A DNA stretch of 26,062 nucleotides from D37C17 sp964551815 (GTDB lineage: Bacteria > Fidelibacterota > Marinisomatia > SCGC-AAA003-L08 > D37C17), in NCBI GenBank assembly GCA_964551815.1, contig CAZKEL010000035.1, positions 1-26,062 of the forward strand, read 5' to 3'. Below, one piece after another: positions 15,326-23,053 of this stretch. The notes beneath the pieces were generated by a model, which searched no databases, was not told the origin of the DNA, and saw only the letters and a program-made list of their open reading frames with translations. Position 1 is the first letter of the stretch. The number at the start of each line of letters is the position of its first letter. A program made the position numbers and the translations under genes.

Positions 15326-16259
15326 GTCCTAATACCCCGATAATTATTATGAACAGGATGAAATATCCTGCCTTTTGCCTTCCGGGATAATTAATTGTAC
15401 TCTTGGCTTCCATTATGAAATTTTCATCGCTAAAGTTCTTTAAATTAAATATCCAGGAAAGAGTATCCCCTGCCAGGGTATCTGCATTTGAAAATTCAAG
15501 AACGCCTGGCAGAACTACTCTAAATTCAAACTGGTCATCAATTAAATCCAGAGTAATTTCTAATTCATCTTCCAATGCTTTAAAAATTGAATCCATGTGG
15601 TCATAGTTTTCAGGAGATACGGGCTGCATGATTATATCTAACCCTTCATTTTTGTAATAGTCTATATCCTCAAAGATTAATGAATCGCTCACTAGTGATA
15701 AATCTTTGTTAACCCAATCTTTTAATTCTGCCCGTAAAATTGGTTTGGTGTTCCAATCCACATCAGATTTGCTGAGGGTCTGTGAAAGAAGAAAAAACAG
15801 TGCTTCTTTTAACCATCCTTCGGGCGGATTTTCACTATTTTGAATGACCTCATTTACCAATGGATATTTATCGTTCACCCCCCTCCCTTCAATGACTGCA
15901 TTGAATGAAAATGTTTCAATAAATATCCAATTTCTGTGGGTAACCTTTATCGGATGTGAAATAAGTGATTCCGCATAAATGGAATCCCCTAAATAAAAAG
16001 TGGATGGAAATGGATCATTTCTATTGAATTTTTTATGGGCAGTATAATCAAATGATTCTGCTTCACTCTCTCCAAAAGTAGAATGGATTTCCCAATTACT
16101 TCCTCCAGGAGGCGGAAAATCAAAATCTGTTAAATCTGTTTTATCTCCGTGAGCTTTATAGTGTACTTTGTATGTGCCCTTGGGTGAGACAGTGAATAAA
16201 AATTGATGTTCTACGCAAGAGAAGAACACCATAAATATAAGGGGTGTAAGTTTTTTCAT
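15306..16259 (-). CDS. LppM-like lipoprotein with C-terminal membrane helix
   Basis: The 317-aa protein has a lipoprotein signal (MKKLTPLIFMVFFSC, C15), a long beta-rich body and a C-terminal helix (about 297-312, YFILFIIIIGVLGL) followed by RRKAH. The segment VVLPGVLEFSNADTLAGDTL then SWIFNL (about 247-275) matches the pattern of LppM/DUF3153 proteins, in which an LPG-x-SNA strand and a D-x-(V/L)-x-W strand precede a C-terminal helix. That match is from memory and not a search. The gene follows the FAD-linked oxidase by 4 nt and probably shares its transcript. The ends suggest anchoring by both lipid and helix. A C-terminal processing signal is an alternative, but I see no PEP or GlyGly motif. 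Confidence 0.75.
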   Translation of the reverse strand: MKKLTPLIFMVFFSCVEHQFLFTVSPKGTYKVHYKAHGDKTDLTDFDFPPPGGSNWEIHSTFGESEAESFDYTAHKKFNRNDPFPSTFYLGDSIYAESLISHPIKVTHRNWIFIETFSFNAVIEGRGVNDKYPLVNEVIQNSENPPEGWLKEALFFLLSQTLSKSDVDWNTKPILRAELKDWVNKDLSLVSDSLIFEDIDYYKNEGLDIIMQPVSPENYDHMDSIFKALEDELEITLDLIDDQFEFRVVLPGVLEFSNADTLAGDTLSWIFNLKNFSDENFIMEAKSTINYPGRQKAGYFILFIIIIGVLGLRRKAH

Positions 16260-16263
16260 ATCA

Positions 16264-17907
16264 TTAATTGATTAAACTCTCCGGCAGCTCTACGCTATCT
16301 GACAGATGTGGTGTGCTATGTACAATATTTCCTCTGTTTAAAATAGATTTCGGATCAAATATTATCTTACATTTCCTGATTTGTTCCGCAGCATCTTCTC
16401 CATAACATTTTAAAAAGTCAGGGCGTTTGCGTTTTCCTGTTCCATGTTCTGCAGAATACACCCCTCCTAACCGGGTAGATTCCTCAACTATTGCATCATA
16501 AAGCCGTAGTGCCTTTTTCTGTCTGGATTTTGAAGGTATCATGTGGAAGTGCAAATGACAATCACCTAAATGCCCAAAAAGGAGATACTCCATTTTTTCA
16601 CTTCTTAAAATTGAGTGGGCAGAATTTAAAAATTCTCCAAAATTTTCAGGTGGAACAATTGTGTCTGTCAGAATACTCCAGGTATCCATTTGTCTGGTCT
16701 TATCCAGTGCATTGGCTGGTATGGAATGCCGCGAAGCAAAAAATCGATTCCAGTTTTGGGGAGTATTTAAGGACAAAATCTTGTCTTCCTTAATTCCGCA
16801 ATCTGATTTTTCAAGCAAATGTAAATATCTTTCTGCAGCATCTTCAACCATCTCATCGTACAGAGGAATTTGCAGGTATATCCCAACTTCATTTTTATTT
16901 TGAAAAAGATAGTGGCGGTTATCCATATAGTTTTGACAGTTATACCCAAAATATTCCAAAGCACTTATATTGGAAAGATCACCCTGCCAATATTCTGACA
17001 GGTAATGATGAAACTTCACGGCTTGTTTTTCTTGAGGAAGCGTAAAAAACAGTTCGAGAAATTCCGTAGGCATTGGTTTTAGCTTAAAGGTTGCAGAGGT
17101 TATTACACCAAATATTCCTTCTGAGCCAACCAGGAGGTCAACAAAATCTAACACACCGGTTTCGCTTGAAAATATACCACTGGCATTTTTTATTTCCGGG
17201 CGGGGATAGGTCGGAACCAATAATGTTTCGTTACTTTCGGGAAATTGTAATATAAATTTTCCATTCAGCGAAATATAGTCCCCTCGCTTTGCGGTAATTT
17301 TATAACCATGGGGAGTTATGAGTTCCAATCCTTCAGTCCAATAGCGGGTAGCGCCTTGTGGACCGGGAACGAATCCCGATGCATTGCAGGAAATAGTACC
17401 ACCAACCATGGCCTCATTTCTACTTGTAGGATCAACAGGATAGTGCAGCAAATTTTGAGATTGGAGCAAGACTTCTTTACGCATCTCTTCCAGGTAAATC
17501 CCTACAGGAGTGCATATTGTTTGATTAGCTAAATGTATAATGGGAGCGGGGGATGTTAATCTTTCCAGAGACAACACACCTCCTCCATCTGGTGTGGCAC
17601 TACCAGTTAAATTGGTTTTCCCTGCTGCCACTGTCAGGGGTTTACAGGCATGATGGAATACTGCTAGGTTAATAGCAGTCTCTATTTCGTTTCCGGGTCT
17701 GCATAATAAATCAGCTCTGCCCTCCATATTAGAACTATCCCGGTCATATCCTTTCGTAATGTCTCTGTCCATGGTGGCATCTATTCCGATCTCATTCAGA
17801 AAGGTACAGATATTCTCCAGGGGAAAATTGGTCTCAACCAAAGATTCAATTTGGGTTGAAATTTCAGAAGGTATTATGCTTTGTACTGGTATTCTATTGG
17901 TACTCAT
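16264..17907 (-). CDS. FAD-linked 2-hydroxyacid oxidase/dehydrogenase (GlcD/D-lactate dehydrogenase type)
   Basis: The 547-aa protein has the two-domain flavoprotein fold. The FAD-binding PCMH domain (about 60-280) carries LTVAAGKTNLTGSATPDGGG, the phosphate-binding GGTISCNASG (169-178) and LLVGSEGIFGVIT. The FAD-oxidase C-terminal domain has HLGDCHLHFHMIP (446-458, metal/substrate histidines), AEHGTGKRKR (486-495) and FDPKSILNRG. The family oxidises D-lactate, glycolate or D-2-hydroxyglutarate and passes electrons to quinone or cytochrome. No C-terminal Fe-S domain is fused, unlike some D-lactate dehydrogenases. The exact substrate is not deducible. It is transcribed divergently from an SLC13-like transporter and precedes an LppM-like lipoprotein by 4 nt. 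Confidence 0.9.
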   Translation of the reverse strand: MSTNRIPVQSIIPSEISTQIESLVETNFPLENICTFLNEIGIDATMDRDITKGYDRDSSNMEGRADLLCRPGNEIETAINLAVFHHACKPLTVAAGKTNLTGSATPDGGGVLSLERLTSPAPIIHLANQTICTPVGIYLEEMRKEVLLQSQNLLHYPVDPTSRNEAMVGGTISCNASGFVPGPQGATRYWTEGLELITPHGYKITAKRGDYISLNGKFILQFPESNETLLVPTYPRPEIKNASGIFSSETGVLDFVDLLVGSEGIFGVITSATFKLKPMPTEFLELFFTLPQEKQAVKFHHYLSEYWQGDLSNISALEYFGYNCQNYMDNRHYLFQNKNEVGIYLQIPLYDEMVEDAAERYLHLLEKSDCGIKEDKILSLNTPQNWNRFFASRHSIPANALDKTRQMDTWSILTDTIVPPENFGEFLNSAHSILRSEKMEYLLFGHLGDCHLHFHMIPSKSRQKKALRLYDAIVEESTRLGGVYSAEHGTGKRKRPDFLKCYGEDAAEQIRKCKIIFDPKSILNRGNIVHSTPHLSDSVELPESLIN

Positions 17908-17928
17908 TTTACACTGGTAAGAGTTTCA

Positions 17929-17956
17929 ATTTTATCTAATTCTTACTGCCTGTTAA
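17929..17956 (-). promoter_or_regulatory. Sigma70-like promoter of the FAD-linked oxidase
   Basis: On the minus strand, TTAACA (17956-17951) and TAAAAT (17934-17929) are separated by 16 nt, each matching consensus at 5 of 6 positions. Transcription would begin near 17922, about 15 nt before the ATG at 17907. No SD is present in that short leader. Confidence 0.45.
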
Positions 17957-18060
17957 ATTACTCCCCAATCACGCATTAAATTAAATGAAACTTAGCGGAC
18001 TCCATTTTTTAACCTATTCCAATTGGTTTTAATCTATAAAGATTTTGACTCAAATTAATT

Positions 18061-18069
18061 TGGTAAAAT
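18061..18069 (+). promoter_or_regulatory. Extended -10 promoter candidate of the SLC13-like gene
   Basis: TGGTAAAAT fits TGn-TAnnAT, with a start expected near 18076 and a leader of about 28 nt to the ATG at 18104. A TTGACT lies upstream but only 13 nt from the -10, so it is not a usable -35. Confidence 0.3.
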
Positions 18070-18103
18070 CTTCCCATCATGCAATCGGGTAATTCCTGCT
18101 GTT

Positions 18104-19540
18104 ATGTTTAAAATTCCTGAAGATTTCGTCAGAAATATCCTCTTTTGGGTTCAGGAAAAGCGCTGGCTGCTCATCATTGCCTTAATGGGTATAGTCCTCT
18201 ACCAGCTGCCCTATCCTGACAATATTTCTCCGGCAGGGTACCGTACCCTCATCCTTTGTTTAATAGTTATTGGTCTAATTCTTACTGAGCCGGTACCGCT
18301 GCCTGCAGTAGCCCTCCTCATTGCCATTTTAGAAGTAGCCTTTCATATTGCCCCTGCCGCGGAAGTAGCAAAATCCTACATGAATGATTCAGTTTTTTTC
18401 ATTATGGGATCGCTCATGATGGCGGTGGCAATTGTTCATCAGGGGCTTGATACCCGCCTGGCATTAGGTATCATCCGTCTCACGGGAAATAATGTAAAGC
18501 ATATCGTACTTGGATTTTCCTGCATTTCTGCGCTGCTTTCCTCTTTTATTGGGGAACATACCGTAGTGGCGATGATGCTGCCTGTAGGATTATCACTAGT
18601 GAGAAATTGTAGTCACCAGAAACCAATACCGAATTTGACAGCCTTGATTCTTTTCAGCATTGCCTATGGTTCAACAGTGGGAAGTATTGGAACGCCTTCA
18701 GGGGGGGCCCGCAATGCCATCATGCTGGAGTATTGGCGTACCATTAGTGATACAGGTACCAGTCTTACATATTTTCAATGGATCATCATGGCATACCCCA
18801 TGGTGTTAATCGGCATGATAGGGACCGCTTTAATTCTGCAGGTAGTATTTAAACCTGAATTCACACGCATGGATACTGCCGTCAGACGATTGAAAATACA
18901 AGTTGCTCATAAAGGCAAGATTACCGGAAATGAAATCCTCACCATAGTTATTTTTGCTGCAGTTTTTCTTTGCTGGATTTTTCTAAATGAACGCTATGGT
19001 TTGGGAATTATTGCGATATCCGGTGCTTTTCTGTATTTGGCAGCGGGGCTGGTGGAATGGAAACAGGTGAGTCAAAACACCAATTGGGGAGTCATCCTTC
19101 TCTTTGCCGGTGTCATTTCACTGGGAGTTCAGATGAAAAACACAGGTACTGCTGCCTGGATTGGAAATTCACTTATGAGCCAATTCGTATTTCTCATAGA
19201 TCAGTATTCTTTCATTCCTTATGTATTAAATATTTTACTGACTACTATCATGTCGAATATCATGAGTTCCAGCGGGACCGTAGCAGTGCTGGGGCCCATT
19301 ACTCTAAGTATGGGAGGAGAACCATTATTCATGGGAATGACTACGGCAATTTCTTCCGCTTTTGGATATTTCTCTGCCATTGCAGCACCGGCATGTATGA
19401 TTATTTACTCCTCCGGATTAGTTAAAATAACCGATTTTCTAAAAGCAGGATGGCGCATGGCCCTCATGTCAATAATGACTCTTCTCCTTTTATATTTTTT
19501 TTATTGGCCCCTGGTGGTCAGATTCACCAATTTTAAATAG
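18104..19540 (+). CDS. SLC13/DASS-like anion transporter with atypical signature motifs
   Basis: The 478-aa, strongly hydrophobic protein has about 11-12 membrane segments. The inverted-repeat architecture of the DASS family is visible through LILTEPVPLPAVALLIA, VFFIMGSLMMAVAI, AMMLPVGLSLV, AYGSTVGSIGTPSGGARN (188-204) and VAVLGPITLSMGG. Aligned by hand to the AMMLP and V-x-LGP anchors, the two SNT triads that bind sodium and substrate in VcINDY read GEH (150-152) and SSS (388-390). This suggests different coupling or a different substrate from sodium/dicarboxylate symporters. A universal stress protein gene follows 11 nt downstream, and the divergent neighbour is a 2-hydroxyacid oxidase; import of an organic acid for that enzyme is possible but unproven. 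Confidence 0.83.
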   Translation: MFKIPEDFVRNILFWVQEKRWLLIIALMGIVLYQLPYPDNISPAGYRTLILCLIVIGLILTEPVPLPAVALLIAILEVAFHIAPAAEVAKSYMNDSVFFIMGSLMMAVAIVHQGLDTRLALGIIRLTGNNVKHIVLGFSCISALLSSFIGEHTVVAMMLPVGLSLVRNCSHQKPIPNLTALILFSIAYGSTVGSIGTPSGGARNAIMLEYWRTISDTGTSLTYFQWIIMAYPMVLIGMIGTALILQVVFKPEFTRMDTAVRRLKIQVAHKGKITGNEILTIVIFAAVFLCWIFLNERYGLGIIAISGAFLYLAAGLVEWKQVSQNTNWGVILLFAGVISLGVQMKNTGTAAWIGNSLMSQFVFLIDQYSFIPYVLNILLTTIMSNIMSSSGTVAVLGPITLSMGGEPLFMGMTTAISSAFGYFSAIAAPACMIIYSSGLVKITDFLKAGWRMALMSIMTLLLLYFFYWPLVVRFTNFK

Positions 19541-19551
19541 GAAAAATCACT

Positions 19552-20424
19552 ATGAAGTTTTTACTGGCAATAAAAGATACAAGATCAGATTCCCAAAATA
19601 TTCTGGATATTGGTTGTAAAATTGCAGAGGGTTTTTCTGCTGATCTCACCATTTGTTTTATTGGAAAAAAATCTCAATCACTAATCGAAGGAGATGTAAA
19701 TCTTGCCAGAAAATCTCTGGCTGAATGGAATATCCATCACCCTGGATTGGAAGTTTTAGAATGGGCATTTACCGTATTAAAAGAAAAGGGATTTGCGGAT
19801 GATACAGAATTTAATGTGCAAAATCTGGTTGAAGAAGAAGGCAGGATTCGTATGGTACTCCCGTTGCAGGGGAATTATCAAATTAGATTGGTCTTAAGAG
19901 AAGGGGAGTTGCTGACAGAACTGAATCGTGAGGTAAAGCGTGGTGAATTTGATCTGGCAATTTTAGGAGCACCGGACAGAAAACGCATGACCCATAAATT
20001 CGCTCAATTCCTGGAGACCAGTATATTTTTTGTTAAAAATTTTCAACCTCACTGGGAATATAAAATTTTACTGTGTGTAGATGATTCAAGAGCAACGAAA
20101 AGGGCTGTCATTTTCAGCACCAGAATTTCCAAGCAGTTCAACGCTCCCATAATTTCTCTCACGGTGAGTAAAACCTCCTTTTTTGGTAAAGGCTACCGGA
20201 ATGCACATTCTTGGGCAGAACGCTATTTGAAAAGAGTAGGAATTCCTTTTGAATCTAAATTTTCAAGCGGGGACCCTGTGGAGGTGTTCGTTCAGGAAGC
20301 GGGTAGTGACCACATCATTATCATGGGCAAAGCTAAAGGCAGTGAACTGCTCCAATTTGCCAGGGGCAGCAAACCCATTCATACAGCGCAACTGGCAAAC
20401 TGCCCCGTATTGTTGGTGCAGTGA
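19552..20424 (+). CDS. Tandem-domain universal stress protein (UspA family)
   Basis: The 290-aa protein has two UspA folds. Domain 1 (about 1-160) begins KFLLAIKDTRSDSQNILDIG and ends LAILGAPDRKRMTHKFAQFL. Domain 2 (about 166-290) begins YKILLCVDDSRATKRAVIFS and ends HIIIMGKAKGSELLQFARGS then ANCPVLLVQ. The nucleotide loop of domain 2 (GKAKG, 8 residues, GS) approximates the ATP-binding G-2x-G-9x-G(S/T) pattern; domain 1 lacks it and is likely degenerate. AGGA lies about 10 nt before the ATG, and the gene follows the transporter by 11 nt. Usp domains often accompany or are fused to transporters as regulators, so this one may modulate the SLC13-like protein. Its stop is 4 nt from the convergent yibQ-like stop. 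Confidence 0.87.
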   Translation: MKFLLAIKDTRSDSQNILDIGCKIAEGFSADLTICFIGKKSQSLIEGDVNLARKSLAEWNIHHPGLEVLEWAFTVLKEKGFADDTEFNVQNLVEEEGRIRMVLPLQGNYQIRLVLREGELLTELNREVKRGEFDLAILGAPDRKRMTHKFAQFLETSIFFVKNFQPHWEYKILLCVDDSRATKRAVIFSTRISKQFNAPIISLTVSKTSFFGKGYRNAHSWAERYLKRVGIPFESKFSSGDPVEVFVQEAGSDHIIIMGKAKGSELLQFARGSKPIHTAQLANCPVLLVQ

Positions 20425-20428
20425 TTTT

Positions 20429-21220
20429 TTACCTCACAGCCTTACTCAAAGAAATAAATGCGTAACCTTCTCTTTTCAACTTAGGGATTTCCTCTTTTAA
20501 AATTTCAAGGGTCACCGGTTTTACATGACCTATGCCTACTGCAATATCCATAGTGTGAGATAGTCTCACTAAACTGTCTAAATTGGCTTTTACCTTCTGA
20601 GGATCTTCCTCATGATCTAAGAATACCTGGCGAAGCTGCACCGGAACCCCGTATCTACGCATGGTGATATAACCCCTGCTTTCCGGATTGGTAAAGCTAT
20701 CTAAAAAAAACTTATCCAGCTTTTTCAGGCTCCGGGCAACATACTTCATCAACTGGAGATCCTCCGTGGCTTTTGATCCCTGATGATTATTCATCCCTAC
20801 AGCAGTGGGAATCTCCGCAAAGGCTGCCCTGATCTTTTCTTCAACCAATGGCTCATTTAATCTATTATGGAGAGATATGTTGTAACGGTTATACTCCTCT
20901 TCATAAGATTCCATTGGCATGTGGATGATGGTTTCAATGCCAAGGGAATCTGCCATTTTCCCGATGGTCTTTGAGTAAGGTGCAGACGGGATTACGGCAA
21001 GGGTGATGTTTTCATCCAAATTAATAAAATCTTCAACTAATTGATTTTGGGCGAATCCGAAATCATCAATGACTAAACAGATTTTCCCTTTAGGTGCGTC
21101 TGTACTATTTGGAGAAAGTGTAGGAGAAAAATACAGGTAACCCAGCCCAACTCCCGTAAAGAGGGCAAAAAGAAGTCTAATGATAGGTGTATTCTTGCCC
21201 TTATTGGAATCAGCCGGCAT
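20429..21220 (-). CDS. yibQ: Divergent polysaccharide deacetylase (YibQ/DUF610 family)
   Basis: The 263-aa protein has an N-terminal membrane anchor (about 13-32) and a NodB-like catalytic fold on the outside of the inner membrane. Conserved family motifs are ICLVIDDFG (47-55), IIHMPMES (98-105), GMNNHQGS (142-149), FFLDSFT (171-177) and VGIGHVKPVT (228-237). These supply the Asp, His and Asp residues expected for metal binding. The substrate is not established for the family, though a role in glycan or peptidoglycan processing is likely. In proteobacteria yibQ neighbours envC. Here it is the last gene of the prmA-PorV block and joins the upstream barrel gene by TAATG. Confidence 0.9.
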   Translation of the reverse strand: MPADSNKGKNTPIIRLLFALFTGVGLGYLYFSPTLSPNSTDAPKGKICLVIDDFGFAQNQLVEDFINLDENITLAVIPSAPYSKTIGKMADSLGIETIIHMPMESYEEEYNRYNISLHNRLNEPLVEEKIRAAFAEIPTAVGMNNHQGSKATEDLQLMKYVARSLKKLDKFFLDSFTNPESRGYITMRRYGVPVQLRQVFLDHEEDPQKVKANLDSLVRLSHTMDIAVGIGHVKPVTLEILKEEIPKLKREGYAFISLSKAVR

Positions 21221-22080
21221 TAAAGGTAGCGGCGAACATCCAAAAAAATTGGCGTTCCCAAAAAGGGAGAATTATCATGGATATAAATACCATAATGAAT
21301 TTGCCAGCGGCGGTAATTAAAGGAAAATCCCAACGCATTTGCATTTCGGTTTTCTGAAATTGTTTTTCCGGCTTTAAAATTTAACCATTTCCATTTTGTG
21401 ACAGCTCCAAATCTGTATTCATTTGATGAGTTGATTCTCAGAAAATCTGCCAAAATAACGGATTTTAAAAAGGGAATTTTTATTTCAGTACCCAATCCGG
21501 CTGTAAGAGGAAATTCCGTTTCAGTATTGGTCTTAAAAGATGCTCCCACATTTTGGAGAACCGCACCAATGTTGAAATTTTCTGCTAATGGAATCAGACT
21601 GCCAAAATCCAAACTAAACCCGGAGAGTGAACCTGTAAACAAATGTGAATAGTGGGATTGAATTCTTATTCCAAAACGATAGGGTGTATTAAAATGATGA
21701 CTCATGGAATAAGCAGCAGACACCCAATGGATACCAAATTTGCCCAGAGGGGAATTTTCGGGGTTAGCACCCCAAAGTTCTAAATCAACGGCTTTCCAGG
21801 ATTGAATACTAATATGCCGGGGATACTTCTCTCCCCATTGAAAAACTGTACGGGAACCCTTTATTTCTCCAAGCCAGCGGTTGAGTGAAAATTGAAAAGA
21901 AGGATTCTTCATTTTTCCCATTGCAGGATTCAGGGAGGGGTCAATATTCCCGGCAATTCCTGCTCCGGCTGTTGCTAATACAGAGGCAGATTGAGGTATG
22001 ATTAATCCCTGCATTCCAATGGCGGATGCTATGGAAATGCCAGTCATAAAAAAGAGTGCTTTATAGAAAATTTTCACCAT
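21220..22080 (-). CDS. PorV/PorQ-family outer-membrane barrel (second copy)
   Basis: The 286-aa product has a signal peptide (residues 1 to about 20) and the family's N-terminal pattern: SASVLATAGAGIAGNIDPSL then NPA. Alternating-hydrophobicity beta strands follow to an aromatic C-terminal end (FLDVRRYL). FDGS-like strands such as LSGFSLDFGSLIPL and AVLQNVGASFK are typical of PorQ/PorV barrels. In Porphyromonas, PorV shuttles T9SS cargo to the attachment complex and PorQ is a related barrel. Its sequence is clearly different from the upstream barrel, so this is not a recent duplicate. It lies 1 nt after that gene and overlaps yibQ by one base (TAATG). Confidence 0.8.
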   Translation of the reverse strand: MVKIFYKALFFMTGISIASAIGMQGLIIPQSASVLATAGAGIAGNIDPSLNPAMGKMKNPSFQFSLNRWLGEIKGSRTVFQWGEKYPRHISIQSWKAVDLELWGANPENSPLGKFGIHWVSAAYSMSHHFNTPYRFGIRIQSHYSHLFTGSLSGFSLDFGSLIPLAENFNIGAVLQNVGASFKTNTETEFPLTAGLGTEIKIPFLKSVILADFLRINSSNEYRFGAVTKWKWLNFKAGKTISENRNANALGFSFNYRRWQIHYGIYIHDNSPFLGTPIFLDVRRYL

Positions 22081-22081
22081 A

Positions 22082-23053
22082 TTAATATTTCATGGATAAA
22101 CTGAACATATTACTTCCTCCCTCTCCGTTTGAACCGGGGTCAAAGGCATAGTCAACATGAATATATTTCCCGCCGCTGATGCGGAGAGGCATTCCAAATC
22201 CAAAGGTATGTTTTAGTATTTTATTATCAGAAATCAATTCCATTGGACGGGAACTTTCTGCCTGCTTTATTCCTAATCTGCATTTGAATCCATTGATAAG
22301 GCTGTATTCCAATCCAATCCGTAAACGGTAATTTAATGGGTTATTTCCCATTCGAAGGATGTCTTCCTGCAGAAAAATTGACAGTCCGCTTCTTAGCTGA
22401 AGCGCTGAAGCCAAAGTCATTTCCGTTGGAATTTTTTCCTCGACTGAGCGTTCGTCTCCTGACACAGTATATTTCCAGTTGTAATTTCCATTGATATTTT
22501 TTATTACCGCTGCTAAAGAGAGCCGGTTATTAAGTCTATACAAGATACCAATATCCTGTGATATTCCTTTTCCGCTATAATCCTCAGCAAGGGTAGGAAA
22601 CATAATCCTGATATTTAGTCCTATGGATATTTTTCTGGATGGCGTTACCCCAAAGGATAAAATCCCTTCTGTCTCTTTAACAGAATAGATACCTGTTGCA
22701 TTGTTCATTCCATCCCTACCTTGAATATTTTCCGTTCCCCACTGGCGCAGGGCGATTCCCATGCCTGCTTTTGGAGGTAATTTCAATCCAAAATGAATAT
22801 TACTGATATATCGGTCAAGGGACAGGGCTTGATAGGAAACTCCAAATTGAGTAGTGGACATATAGGACAGGAGAGCCGGATTTGAAAAGGCAAAATATCC
22901 CTGGGTTTTATCTGCAGATAATGCCCCTCCCAGTGATACTTCTCTCGCATTGCTGCCTGACCGCAGTCCGCTGCCTGCATACCCACCGCCATAATCAGGT
23001 TTCAACCATGCCAGGAGAAGTAAAAATATTATAAGTGTTTGACAGGCCTTCAA
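22082..23053 (-). CDS. PorV/PorQ-family outer-membrane barrel (first copy)
   Basis: The 323-aa protein has a signal peptide (LIIFLLLLAWLKPDYG) followed by the hallmark start GYAGSGLRSGSNAREVSLGG and the GYFAFSNPALLSY box, which define the PorV/PorQ (UPF0164-like) family. About 14 amphipathic strands follow, including IGLNIRIMFPTLAEDYSGKG and QDIGILYRL, and it ends SNMFSLSMKY with a terminal aromatic residue as usual for outer-membrane barrels. The start is TTG, overlapping the stop of the T9SS cargo gene (TTGA). This direct coupling to a cargo gene fits a role in receiving or attaching that cargo; that link is inference. Confidence 0.88.
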   Translation of the reverse strand: MKACQTLIIFLLLLAWLKPDYGGGYAGSGLRSGSNAREVSLGGALSADKTQGYFAFSNPALLSYMSTTQFGVSYQALSLDRYISNIHFGLKLPPKAGMGIALRQWGTENIQGRDGMNNATGIYSVKETEGILSFGVTPSRKISIGLNIRIMFPTLAEDYSGKGISQDIGILYRLNNRLSLAAVIKNINGNYNWKYTVSGDERSVEEKIPTEMTLASALQLRSGLSIFLQEDILRMGNNPLNYRLRIGLEYSLINGFKCRLGIKQAESSRPMELISDNKILKHTFGFGMPLRISGGKYIHVDYAFDPGSNGEGGSNMFSLSMKY

